The notes under the pieces are model-generated. The model did not search any database. It was not told where the DNA came from and saw only the letters and a list, made by a program, of their open reading frames with translations. A stretch of DNA of 64,000 bases, from assembly GCA_009792885.1 (NCBI GenBank), contig WMCF01000009.1:1465054-1529053 (forward strand). Reading direction: 5' to 3'. Of this stretch, positions 11,839 through 22,790 are shown piece after piece; position 1 is the stretch's first letter, and each line of letters starts with the position of its first letter. The stretch comes from Eremophila alpestris peregrina. Taxonomy: Eukaryota; Chordata; Aves; Passeriformes; Alaudidae. Both the position numbers and the translations under genes were made by a program.

Positions 11839-14800
11839 TTGTTTTATATGGAAGAAAAGGATTGCAATTTGATGTTATTCTGCATTTATAATGTAGACTA
11901 TTCTGCCAGGGGTGATTTTCTTTACTATACCCCTTCATTCATTCTGCCGTGTTTCTGATGATTACTCTGGTTCACTTATCACCCCCACTGAAGTCAGCTG
12001 AAAATACTGTCTCTCTACATGCCTTTTTCCAAATCCTGATCCATCAGTAGGGGCAAAGATTTATATTTTAAAACAATTTCTCCAGTACTTGTTCAGTTGC
12101 ATTATGAGCCTTGAAACTGGATTCTAATTAAGTCACCTGAACCAGGAAATAAATTTTATCAATTGAATATTAATAGTTCAGAGGTTTGAACACATTTTGT
12201 TATGGTCAGCTTTTTCTAAGGAGGAAGATCAATCAGAAATGTTGACTTACTTTTAATGCATTCACATTTGAAACATTTACACTTTGACATCATTTGTTTG
12301 CTTCAGCAGCCATTTGTTTCAAATCAGCAATCAGAAAATTATTGACTTTTGACGTGAAGTTTTGTGTTGCTACACCAGGGCCTTAACTTAAATCAACCTT
12401 TAAGAGATGAAATGCATTTAGAGCTGCTTAAAACCACATCTTAAATGGTCTGTGTTATCTGCCTTAGCCAGCAGCACATTTTACATTTCTCCACAGGCAG
12501 GCTGACGGTGGTGCCGGGCCCACCGCAGCTCGGCACACGTCAGAGTGTCTGTGCTTCAGTGCTCATCGTGACTGCCACAATAGCCTGAGAGGATTAAAAT
12601 ATATTCCTTGTTCTCTGAGTCACACCTGGGTATTAATAATAAGCTCCATTTAAGTGGGAAGAAGTAATTTTTCATTTCATACATCAGCTCTGATTTACCA
12701 TCTTTAAAAAAAACAACAGGCCCAACCCTCCTGAAAATCACCTGGGACAAAAAAGAGGTTCAGCCTAATGTTCTGTCAAGGAAATGGGCTGAGACAATGT
12801 GCTGCCATATTTAAATTTCCTTAAGCATGTTTCTTTCACTTACTCCAAGCATTCAGTTGATATCACCATGTCATCCTCCTCTCTCCTCAGGCTACTAACA
12901 CTCTTTTTGTCCTTGATGCCATTTCATAGAGAACCTACCCCAAACTTCAAAGCTTTCAAAGGGACATTAGCTGTCCTCAGGCCAAGTTGTACAGAGAAAT
13001 GTCTGCTACCTTACAGCACAAGAACCAAATGTGCAAAATTAGCTCTTCCTCTTCAAGAGCACCTGAGGGCCTACAGGTATATTTCTAGTTTAAAATGTAG
13101 TTAAGGTACCCTAGATTGATGTTTCTCATTTCTTCACCACCTGGATAGCTATTATCCAAGCAGCTCTGGCTTACAGGCATTGACTGCATTTATCCAGCAC
13201 TCTGCTGTCCCTGTTCACTGTCACATGGCCAACAAAGAAAGCAGTTTTCATATGGAAAAATATGTATTTCTCATCTGCTTTTTCACCTCTTTTAATGTTA
13301 GTTAGAAGTAAGGGGGGCTGGTTTTGCCAGCCGCATAGGTTTCTGTGCTAAAACCATGTTATTTTGAACTTGAACTACCTTAATCCACATACAATGCAAT
13401 AGGGTGAGCTTTTCCCTGGTATTACAATCCCCTCTCCAAGTTCTACCTCTTCTTTGAGAGCTCTGCTCAGACATCTCTGTCAAAGTTGCAGTGTTATGAC
13501 AATTCCCATTAGGTAATCTAATTATATAATGTGAGGAAAAGCGAAATCAGATAGAAAATTGTCATTTGGAAATATCAGAAATTAATTAGTTGATATTGAA
13601 TTAAACCAAATCGATTTTTTTTAAAGTAGTTGTGGAAGATTTTAACATAACTCTTGGGTGAATGGAGATCTGTGTGGTATATCAAGCAGCAATTAGGAAC
13701 TTGTGTTTTCCTCTTTTCACTATGGTGAGAAGTGACTCAAGGTGAATGCTGGGTTGTGATGGTTGCCAGACTTAGCAGAGAATCAGCTCACTGTGGGACT
13801 GGATCAATGTAAGGTGAGCACCTTACTGTTTTAGCAAGATTTTGGCTTTGTCTCCCTGTGGGAATTGCACACTTCAGGCAGCTGGCACTGCAAAGGTGCA
13901 GGGATATCTTTGATTAATGCAGATTGCTAGCAACTCTTTGAAATTCAGAGGGAAGACTGTGTTGGAGGCCAGCAAAGGTGTTCTGAGCTTTAATACAACA
14001 CGTGACCCATCTCTGCCAGCAGCTGTGCTGGCTGTGGAAACCTCATGAGCAGAACCCCTCTGGAGGTTAGAGGCAGGTAAAAAATTATTCTAGGAAACTA
14101 TTATGTCCTGTGATTTTTGGGGAACACAGATATTTTTGACTGTGTAAACTCAAAGGGGGAATATTTCATGGAAAGAGAGTCAGCAGTGATCAAAGATGAA
14201 ATCAGACAAAATATGAACTTGGATTTCGTCCTCAAGCAGCTGCCAAGTCACTGATAGGGACAGGAACAGGCATGAGCCCCCTTCCCTGCTGTTTTCTCCC
14301 TCCCTCTTCATCCTTCTCTGAACTTTGATTGGGGCACCAGTGCCCAGGGAACACCTACATTTATGTTCATGTGGGTTTATGAAAATCATGGGAACAGAAG
14401 AACATCACCAGTTAATTAGTTGTTTCATTTTCCTTTCTTAGGGATTTCTATCTGCATGTGAAGGAAACAGAAACATGCCCAGATGTTCAGGCAGGAGAGG
14501 CTTGCAGAAAGACCTGGCCTGCTACTTGCTAAAATACCTTGGGTTTTAATTCTACATAGTGAACAGAGAAAGAGGGAAAAGGGAGATGATTCATGATTTT
14601 TGGGTGCTGAGTTGGAGGACAGATTTTTCTACTCTGTCTTCTCCCTTCCCTGTGTATGGGTTTGCTCAGCTGTAAAGAAAAGTCCCCAGACTTCTTTCTT
14701 TCTCAAATCCATACTAGCACATAAGACAAAAATGCACACAGCTTTTACCTCACCAGAATGGCTCAGCTGGCCAAGTCCAGACATTCAGCATCCAAACTGG

Positions 14801-14874
14801 GACTGCTGCTGAACCCCAATGGTTTGTCAGTAATGGTGATAACAACTGCTCACATCTAGGTTGACTGTTCTCAC
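11839..14874. other. Non-coding DNA with one CpG-dense block
   Basis: Mostly AT-rich, with no repeat family recognised. The exception is a short CpG-rich block at 12497-12570, listed separately. If the segment at 14875-15024 is a first exon, most of this stretch would be its first intron. No other exon is supported. Confidence 0.5.
12497..12650 (+). other. CpG-dense open block, possible exon remnant
   Basis: On the plus strand an acceptor-like TTTACATTTCTCCACAG ends at 12496, and a frame starting at 12498 stays open for 51 codons to TAA at 12651. The first 70 bases hold six CpG dinucleotides, in a region where CpG is otherwise rare. The encoded peptide is Cys and His rich (ECLCFSAHRDCHNS). 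A weak donor (GTATTA) follows at 12630. The minus strand over 12556-12750 is also open, with a donor-like CAG|GTGTGA, so strand choice is ambiguous. No protein is recognised. It may equally be a CpG-retaining regulatory or conserved non-coding element. Confidence 0.2.
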
Positions 14875-15024
14875 ATCTTGGGTCCCAGAATTTTTCTGAA
14901 CTATCCACATCCACAGTGCAGAAGTAAACATCACCAGAAAAGCTGCACTGGAAAGCACCACAGCACCCCAGATAACCAGTAGGTGTCCTCTGAAAAGAGT
15001 ATTTCTTTCTTCTGTGGATCCCAT
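14875..15024 (-). CDS. Candidate exon encoding a single membrane-spanning segment
   Basis: On the minus strand an ATG at 15022-15024 (context GCCATATGG) opens a 50-codon frame ending exactly at a strong splice donor, CAAGAT|GTGAGA, in phase 0. The first 14 residues are polar and mixed in charge (starting MGSTEERNTLFRG). They are followed by about 29 hydrophobic residues, including LLVIWGAVVLSSAAFLVMF and ending near ALWMWIVQ, then a polar KNSGTQD. That layout fits the first coding exon of a type II or small single-pass membrane protein with a short cytosolic N-terminus, which is inference. There is also an internal acceptor-like CTCTTTTCAG, so the exon could instead start near 14988. I do not recognise the family. 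Without a second exon this could be chance. Confidence 0.27.
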
Positions 15025-16049
15025 ATGGCTGGGCTGTGTGCTAAGATGATGTCATGCAAAGTAATTGGATTTTTGTGCACTTTTTTGTTTGTTTGATATG
15101 TTACTGTTTGCTTACTAAAATAATTTTTTACAAAAAAATAAAGAATAAAATCCTAGTGGGATCTTTCAGTGAATAGAAGAAAATATATTGGCACATCTCA
15201 GGATTTTTATGCCTTTTTTCTTAATCCATCCAGCATAGACTGCTATTAAAGACATAGAACTAAATTCAGCTGACCATTTGTAAGTGTCATTGTGACAATT
15301 TCTATCTCTGTCTAGAGATAGAGGTAAGCAGTTTCATTAATACTGTGTATTCTGTGTATAAAAAGTCTGGCTTTCTTTCCATCTCTGCTATAATAACTGG
15401 TTTAAAAAGTACAGTTCAGGAGAAGAATACAAAGCATAAAACTGACCTCTCTCCAGATTATAATGTAAATGGCACAGGGAATATTCTTGTGATGAAGAGA
15501 AACTTCCACAAAGACAGGCATAATGGCATATAAAAGCCACTTTATAATAACTTTACATGCCCTCAAATAATCAGCATTCTGCTGGACCACAATGGCTATG
15601 AAACTGCACTGCATGCTGTGGAGATGTACTTTGCAACCTAAAGGTTTAAATAACAGGATACCTAAGACTTGTATTTAAAAAGGTCCCCCTGACATGTAGT
15701 GGATTTAGGTTTTCTTGGGAAGAACTTCTTAGGACTCCCAGTCCTAGAAATTATGAACTTGAATATCACTTAGGCATTGATGTTTTCTTCTTTTACACTT
15801 TTACTATGGCAGCTGAACACACTTTTGCTTTGACCAAAGGCTGGCCCTGCTCTGCTCAGTGCCCCAAAACTGCTCCTTGCTCAGTGGAGGAAGGAGTTCC
15901 TCTGCCCTGTGGGGTCCTGAGCACAGATGGGAGTATGAGGGGCACAAGCAGGCAGAGGAGAATGTGTATGAAGAGGGATGGAAATTTCTGTTTCACTCCT
16001 CAGTCCCTGGTTGGCCTGATCCCCCAAGGGCTGCAGAAGAAGGGGGATT
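15025..16049. other. Non-coding DNA, possible CR1 5' margin
   Basis: No exon supported. A perfect 9-base inverted repeat with a 4-base loop lies at 15301-15322. From about 15800 the sequence becomes GC-richer and runs without a clear break into the CR1 reverse transcriptase at about 16060. This part may be a diverged 5' extension of that element, but I could not align it to CR1 by eye. Confidence 0.5.
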
Positions 16050-16965
16050 TCAGAAGAGCATGGTGATGAGTAAGGTTCCTCAGGGACCATCACTGTTCAA
16101 CATCTTTGTCAGCAACAGGGACAGTGAGTTTGAGGGCACCTTCATCAAGTTTGCCAATGGCACTGAGCTGTGTGATGCAGTTGACTCACTGGAGAAAAGA
16201 AACGGCAGGCTTGGGAGTCGGGCCTATGCAAATCAAACCTCATAAAATCCAATGAGACCAAGCACAAGGTTCTGCACCTGGCTGGGGAAATCCCAAGCAC
16301 AAGTACAGCCTGGCTAGAGAATGGATTAAGATCAGCTCTGGGGAAAATGACTTGGGGGTCTTGGTGAACAAGAAGCTCAACAGGAGCTAATGATGTGCAG
16401 TGGCAGCCCAGAGAGCCAATGTGTCCTGGGCTGCATCAAAAGCAGCTGGGCATGGGAGGTGATTCGGCTCCTCTGCTCCATTCTCATGAAACCCCACATG
16501 GAGTGCTGTGTACTACTCTGGGCCCCCAGCATGATAAGGACATGGATCTGCTGGTGCAACTCCAGAGGAGTCCATGAGGATGATCAGTGGGCTGGAGCTA
16601 TGAAGACAGGCTGAGAAGGGAAGAGAAGGTTCCAGAGAGACCATATAGCACCTTCCAGTACTGAACAGGGGGCTTTCTTACAGCCAGAAAGGGACTTTTT
16701 ACAAGGACACAGAGGGATGGGACAAGGGGGAATGGCTTTACACTGAGTTTGGGTTTGGATTAGATATAAGGAAGAAATTCTTCACCATGAGGGTGGTGAG
16801 GCACTGGACAGATTGCCCAGAGAAGCTATATTCAAGCCTGGGCTGGATGGGGCTTGGAGGTACCTGATCTAATGGAAGGTATTCCAGCCCATGGCAGGGG
16901 GAGTTGGAAGTAGATGACCTTTAAAGTCCCCTTCAACTTAAAACATTCTATGATCCTATTAAACA
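16050..16965 (+). mobile_element. CR1 LINE fragment, reverse transcriptase to 3' end
   Basis: This is the longest young CR1 copy in the window. In the plus direction it begins at the reverse transcriptase motif KVPQGPSLFNIFVS (about 16071-16112). It continues through KFANGTELC (16147-16173), the LGCIK and LLCSI regions, ECCVLLWAP (about 16500-16530), LDIRKKFFT-like and WIPREKL-like tail remnants, and ends in GATGACCTTTAAAGTCCCCT then ATTCTATGATCCTATT at 16965. Several frameshifts and stops separate the blocks. The catalytic FADD motif has become FANG, so both catalytic aspartates of that motif are lost. The element is dead and 5' truncated. Confidence 0.93.
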
Positions 16966-19900
16966 AGGAGACAGTGTGACATTTCTGGAGTGAGAATTGC
17001 TTGGAGATAGACCACAGTCCTGCAGCTTGCTTGCCAGGGAACTGTCAAAGCCAATATGGCTCCCAGCCCAGCAGTGAAATGGTGAAAGGCAGCCTAGCAG
17101 GGAGCCAAAAGTAAATTTTACACAGCTTCAGGGTAGGTACAATAAATGCAGCCCATCCGTGCCAGTTCAGCTGGCACAGCACCACCTGTCAGTGCTGCCC
17201 TGGGCCACCCCAGGTGATTCTCAGGGCCAAACACTCCCCCTCCTGAGTACACTGTGGAGTATCTATTGCCACTGAGTTAATTACATATAATAGTTCCTGT
17301 GCTTGCATGAAGTGGGATTTTTGCAACCTCCCCATTACTTCCTGTCAGCCTGAAAAAAAACCAGCCAGTTCCCAAACTTGAACAGTTTTGGTGGTGATGT
17401 TAACAGGATCTGGATGTTACACCTCACTGACCAGGGTGTGGATGGAGTATTTTGGCAGATTTACCCACTCGATCCTTAATGAAGGGAATGTGATCAGACA
17501 TTTTTTATGTGTTGTTTAGAGAAAAGCTCAGAGGGAAATACTTGGAGAGTGCAATGACCTATTAAGTTGCCTGATTTGTGGCTGCAGCTGTTTCCTTTGT
17601 GTGAGCCCTGGCAGGACTGGTGATTCACGGGCAGGTAAAGATCACCCTTGCATTTGGTTTGCAGCAAGCTGCTCTTTTGTACCTTCCTCACTCACGTGGC
17701 ATGGGCAGCTTTGGGGCACTCATCTTGAGCACCTGAGTGCTTCAGGAGAGGCAAGGTCATCCTTGGGCTTTTGAAGAGCTGTTCTGAGGCTGCAAAATAC
17801 CCATCAGTGCTGGGCAAAAAAGGCAATGAGATGCCGTGCTCCTGCTAATCAGGTTAAGCCAACAGGCCACAAACATGAGTGTTTGAGGAATATCAGGCAA
17901 GTTTATGTGTTTTTAAATAGGGGTTTGGAAATCTGCTTCTAGAAAGGCTTGGAGGGCACCAGCCCATGCATCCTGAGCATCACTGCTTATGCACAGCTCT
18001 CCCAGAGAGGGAAGTGGGGTGGGGGTGGAAGGCATGGGTGAACCTGAGGCAGAAGTTGGCTCTGAGGTTGGCAGAGTACCAGACTGATATGTACACACCT
18101 CTGGTATGATTTTAATGCAAAACAATAAACAACATGTACTAAGCATTGTCATTATAAACCCTTGTAAACCATGGGGCTGTGCTCTCCCATACTGAATGGC
18201 AGGGGATGTAGGTGACATGCAAGGACATTGATAGGATGGCAATCTTTAGATCATTTCTGGAACAAAACCCAAAAACTGCCAAAGTACTTCAGGCAAATTA
18301 TAACACCCACCTTACATTTTAATGCCACCTTAAACTGTATTCTGCATCAGTCAGTTGTGGGAGGAGATGACATAAACAGACAATTAATGTTTCTTTTCAC
18401 TTGCAAGTTAAGATTGAAAAATGTGGTCACTGAGCTGTCTTTTTTTGACAGCTCTACACTTTGCAGAGAAGTTTCTGTCAGTCCCAGTTCCAGAGCTGTG
18501 CCATAAGCAAAGGGGGGAGCCCCTCCACTGCACTGGGTGGGCCATCAGCATCCATGAGCACCACATTTATTTCCACTGACTCAAAACTGCCTTCTTGATG
18601 TCTGGGGCCATGTTTTGCCAGGTGAGGTGGGGTAAGTGTTTCAGAGGGATGGAGGGCGGTTCACTCTTCCCTGGTTGAAATCCAAACAGAGTTCTTTTAG
18701 GAAAGCCCTGCACCCATGTTCACCCAGAACTGGATGGGGACAGAAGACCCGTTTAGCACCAGGAAGCTGTGGTGGCCGGTAGTTGCACCATTTGGTGCAA
18801 AAATCTGCCAGATTTTTTTTTTGGACACATCCTTTGGGTCTGTTTAAGCTGTGTTTGTACTTGAAGTACTGTGCAAGTACAAATAACAAACTGTGATGCA
18901 ATACCTGAGTGTGCAATGTTTTCTGGAACAAGCCCCACCTTCCCCCTGGTGCCCATTGTGGCACAGAAGCTGCCTGGAAACACTGGGTTGTCTCCTACTC
19001 ACCAGTGTATGCCAGGCACTGGTAGTGAGTTACACCAGTGATTTTAGTTCTTTAAACAGAACTTTCTTTAAAGCAGTTCTGGGTTCCACAGGTGTAATCT
19101 GCACTGTCAGCAGTGACTCTGTGGGTACTGACAAGCTGAGCTCAAGATATGCTGTCTTACAGGTGGGTGGTGGGGAAAAAAAGATCTGTCTTTAAGAAAT
19201 ATATTTGGATAATTGCAGTTACCCAAATCACCCTCACGTCCTTTCCCACTCCCTCCTGAATCCGAGATGTTAACAAACGCAGTCTGCTGTTTTATGGTTA
19301 TTGGGATTACCAGATTCCTGACTTCTCAATCACAATTCAGATTTTTTTCTAAATGTCATAAACTGAGTGTGATTGACTTTCTGCCAGATTTTTATTAGAT
19401 AATTGGCACAGCACTTCTCCTGTCAGTGAGCCTCTGTGGGGAAAATGGTGCAAAGGAAAGAAAAAATTGGAAGATGGAAGAAACAAATACAAAGAAAAGA
19501 AAACTGAATTATCAAACAAAAAGGCTTTTTTAGTTTTTTAATAAAAGAAGTGTGAATCACAGCCCAACACTGGCTTTACAGCTCAGTTTCACTCATTTAA
19601 ACAAGCCTTTATGTGTAATTTAGGTCTGTTTAGTTACTCAACTGCAGTCTCCCCTATAAACAGTCTCCTTTTTATTTAAAGCACTCTTATTTCCCATCAT
19701 AAATATGACCTAAACCTAAATCAGCATGTTTTCAATCAAATCTATCCACAAATCACTAATTATGCTTCCTGAAATCTGTGTGTGTTGATAGCACAATCAA
19801 GACACTCAGTGTCTCTCCAGAACAGGGTCCCCAGTGTCCCTGACAGAACTGAGGCAAGCTGCTCCCCAAAGTTTGTGCTAAATTTGAGCTAAATCTGGTG

Positions 19901-20195
19901 GCAAGGGAGGGATGGACCATCACTGCAGTGAGGTGAAGCAGGGTGTGGGCTGGCAGCCTGTCAGACCCCCTGCAGCAATGGCCTGGCTGTGTGTTCCTGC
20001 CTGTGCAGCCCATGGAAAACACAGCAGCCTCCTTGCATGGGTATGAAGGTGCACAAAGGTGGTTGTCATGCACCCACTGAGATACTCGGGGCACAGCGAT
20101 TGTTCAGCTGCCTGTGAACAGTCACTCCTTTCTGACTGGAACAGAACCACTCTGGAAGGATTTGTTCTCGTTAAGATGTACAAATTTTCCACAAA
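16966..20195. other. Non-coding DNA, nothing recognised
   Basis: Mixed base composition, somewhat GC-richer than the AT-rich blocks around it. No repeat family or exon could be identified. Open frames near 17913-18242 and 18641-18983 (up to 109 codons, minus strand) have low-complexity, Pro/Ser/Thr-rich or unremarkable peptides and no splice context. Confidence 0.5.
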
Positions 20196-20425
20196 GAAAC
20201 CCCACCCTTCCCCCCAAAACCCCAAACAAACAAGCAAAATACCCCCAAAACAAAACAAAAACCACAAACCAAACCCAAACAAAACAGAAAAGCTACCAAC
20301 CAAAAAATCCCAAAAAAAACTCCACAAGCCAAACTAAAATGAATAAAAAACCAATCAAACAAAAAAACAACCAACCAAAGAACTAAAAAAAACCTCGCAA
20401 ACCCCAAAAACACCCCTAACAAAAG
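20196..20425. repeat. A/C-only low-complexity tract with G-quadruplex motif
   Basis: About 230 bases made almost entirely of A and C on the plus strand (variants of CCAAA and CAAAAC), with only scattered G and T. Because stops are rare in such sequence, both strands show long but meaningless open frames of 80 to 135 codons. At 20200-20223 the minus strand reads GGGG-TTTT-GGGGGG-AA-GGG-T-GGGG, a canonical four-run G-quadruplex motif with short loops. The tract is degenerate, which suggests an old expanded pentamer-like satellite and not a poly(A) tail. Confidence 0.85.
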
Positions 20426-21223
20426 ACAACAGAGGGGTTTGCATCAACCCAGGCTGTCAGAGGTGTAGTAGTCTGAAAACAGTTAAATGAATCTAAGTAA
20501 ATAAGCTTGGTAACTACCCTTAACATTGCTGTGAACAGGTATCAAAAGCCCTAGTGAGGAAGGGGTTATATGCATGTATGAATATATATTCCTTCCACTA
20601 GAGTGAACAAATGCAAGATGAAACCAAGCCAGAAGGCTGCAAACACAAATAACCACATATTGATCAGAGTACAATAAAAAGAAAACCTGGCTTATTTGTG
20701 CTAATAAAACCATTAGTCATACTACCAGAAAGAGTGTTCACAAACCAGAAATCTGATTTTGGAGGCAGCTGTATTTCCTAAAGTGTGGTAAGGAAAATAA
20801 TGAAATTTATGGGCATCACATAACTTGACCAAATATAGCAGTGTGTAGCATCCTATGGCATGAGAATTTTGCACCCAGTACTGATTATTTAGCTGTGCCC
20901 TGTGTGTGCATATGTACAGGTGTCCAAGCATTTGCTGCATATACACCTGTATCTGTACCCAGGCACACACACATGCATGAATGCATGTAAATATTATTTT
21001 ATTGGCATTTCAGGGGCATATGCTTTTGCTTCTGTTTGGTCTTGCAATTTTGCTTCTTCTCTTGCTTGCTTTCGGATAAGCAGCCAACTGCTGCCATTCC
21101 CCTCCCCCAGGTGCAAGAGAGGAGGTTTTATCTGGCAGCAGAAAGCAATGGGAAAAATATTCAGCAGTTCTGGAGAAAAGCTAGATAAAGTGTCCTGCTT
21201 TCCACAGTGCTGCAGTTCACAAA
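20426..21223. other. Non-coding DNA, nothing recognised
   Basis: No repeat family or exon identified. A plus-strand open frame beginning near 20902 runs into the TTCC repeat and owes its length to it. Confidence 0.55.
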
Positions 21224-21316
21224 TCCTTCCTTCCTTCCTTCCTTCCTTCCTTCCTTCCTTCCTTCCTTCCTTCCTTCCTTCCTTCCTTCCTTCCTCCCTC
21301 CCTCCCTCCCTCCCTC
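21224..21316. repeat. (TTCC)n then (CTCC)n microsatellite
   Basis: A clean tetranucleotide tract: about 17 TTCC units (21224 to about 21295) pass directly into about five CTCC units ending at 21316. The pure polypyrimidine strand gives mirror symmetry of the kind that can form triplex (H-DNA). It encodes a spurious repeating Leu-Pro-Ser-Phe peptide in one frame. The purity of the units implies recent length change. Confidence 0.97.
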
Positions 21317-21880
21317 AGGTGAACTTTCTTAAATTCTTTTTTCTATGTTTCAGGTTTAAATAATTGAGTATCTGGGGTTTTCATGGGGGGAGGGGGAAGT
21401 AAAGAGGATATTCATAATAAATAGGGAAAACTATTAATCACAGTATTCTTGGAAGTCAGACCATAGTTCTTAATATTTTCAAAGATCACTTAATCACTTT
21501 GTTCCCTTCTCCCTGAAGGGAATCAGATTACCAACCGCTTCACTGCATCCTAGGGCTGTACAGGTTTTTGTCAATGTCTTTATGGTTAACCACTCTGTCA
21601 CAATATTGATTTTTAACAAAAATATCCTTTCTGCCTTACTTAACTTTGATATGCCACAGAGCCATGTAACTATAGCTATCTTTAGATCATTGTCTAATCT
21701 TAGTATTTCAAATTGAGTTACTATGTCTAATCAGTTCTTCCCAGAAGTGCCTTACTAAAGCCACAGAAGAGTTCATTAAGAAACCCATCTGACTTGAGAT
21801 TTGCCTCCTGCAGGCTCCTCTCAACCCCAAAATAACCAACAGTATTTTGACAGAGACCAGTGATGACAGCCTTCTCCCCA
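21317..21880. other. Non-coding DNA, nothing recognised
   Basis: AT-rich sequence after the TTCC tract, with no identifiable repeat, exon or RNA gene. Confidence 0.55.
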
Positions 21881-22790
21881 TTCCCATCTGAGGGGCGAGG
21901 CAGAGCCTGAGGTGTGGCAGAGCCTGGGCAAAAGGAGGGGCTGTATGCAGTGTCTGCTGGGAGTGAGGGGGCTGCTGAGCCCCAGGAGCACAGAGAGGAG
22001 CAGGTGGCAACATCAGGGACCTGTGATGTGGATGTGATGGCTGTCAGGGACAGTCAGCTCCTCTGTACAGATTCCTAGGGTCTTGAATGCAAGCATGCAG
22101 GCAGTCTGCTCTTGGCTGGTGCATGTGTCCATGGTAGCCATGCTCCCCACGATGATCTGAACCCATACACCTTCCACACAGCTCAGCACAGGCTGCTGGA
22201 GCCCATCCCATGGGCTGGGGGCCTTCTCTGATCTTGGCTGCCACTGGCTGCTGTGGCTTGTCCCCTCTGCTCTCATCTGCCCCTCTGAGGGTCACAATCC
22301 CCAGCTGTGACCCTGTCCCCTTGCTTTCTGAGAGCCCCACAGAGCTGTGCAGCAGCACCAGGTGTGCCCTGCCCCCATCCAGCAAGGACTCAGCCAGTGC
22401 TCCAAGGATGGAGGCTGCTGTCTGTGCAGCATGTACCTCTGCAAGGGGCAGTTCACCTCCCTAGGCCTGGAGGACAAGGTGTCCTGGTGAGGGAAAGATC
22501 TGAAGGAGAAACTGGAGCCCTCCTGGAGACAGAGGAGTCTGGAGCAGAAGGAAACTCCCCCTGAGTTCACAGGGCTTGCTGTGAGAAGAGCTGCTGCCTG
22601 CTGCTTTCTAGCTCTGAGGAACCCTGGCAAAGGGGGGTGATCACAGAGCACAGGCCCTGTCCTGAAACCAGCTCAGACACTATAGACGAGATCTTGGTTG
22701 AGTTCAACATGCCAACCAGGGCACTGGAGGTACTTAAGAAAGCCCTCTCCAACCTCTCTGCCATGGCTTTTCCCTGAGCTACTGCATCCT
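21881..22790. other. Unidentified GC-rich segment, possibly a decayed gene or repeat
   Basis: About 900 bases are clearly GC-richer than the flanks and have overlapping open frames on both strands (80 to 120 codons). On the minus strand, pieces such as QGLCSVITPLCQGSSELESS (about 22600-22660) and VWVQIIVGSMATMDTCTSQE (about 22120-22190) look protein-like, but they lie in different frames with stops between them. This would fit a decayed processed gene or the inside of an unknown repeat. No family is recognised, there is no poly(A) tail, and splice sites are not convincing. GC-rich composition alone also lengthens chance frames. Confidence 0.3.

Noticed and set aside
19920..20422. Long frames on both strands over the A/C tract
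   Set aside because: Low-complexity A/C sequence lacks stop codons, so long frames arise on both strands. The peptides are composition artefacts.
20902..21363. 153-codon plus-strand open frame
   Set aside because: Its length comes from the TTCC repeat, which codes for a repeating Leu-Pro-Ser-Phe string. No splice or domain evidence.
22680..22760. Possible CR1 fragment
   Set aside because: A few words such as CTGGAGGTACTTAAG look like CR1, but the neighbouring blocks are absent.
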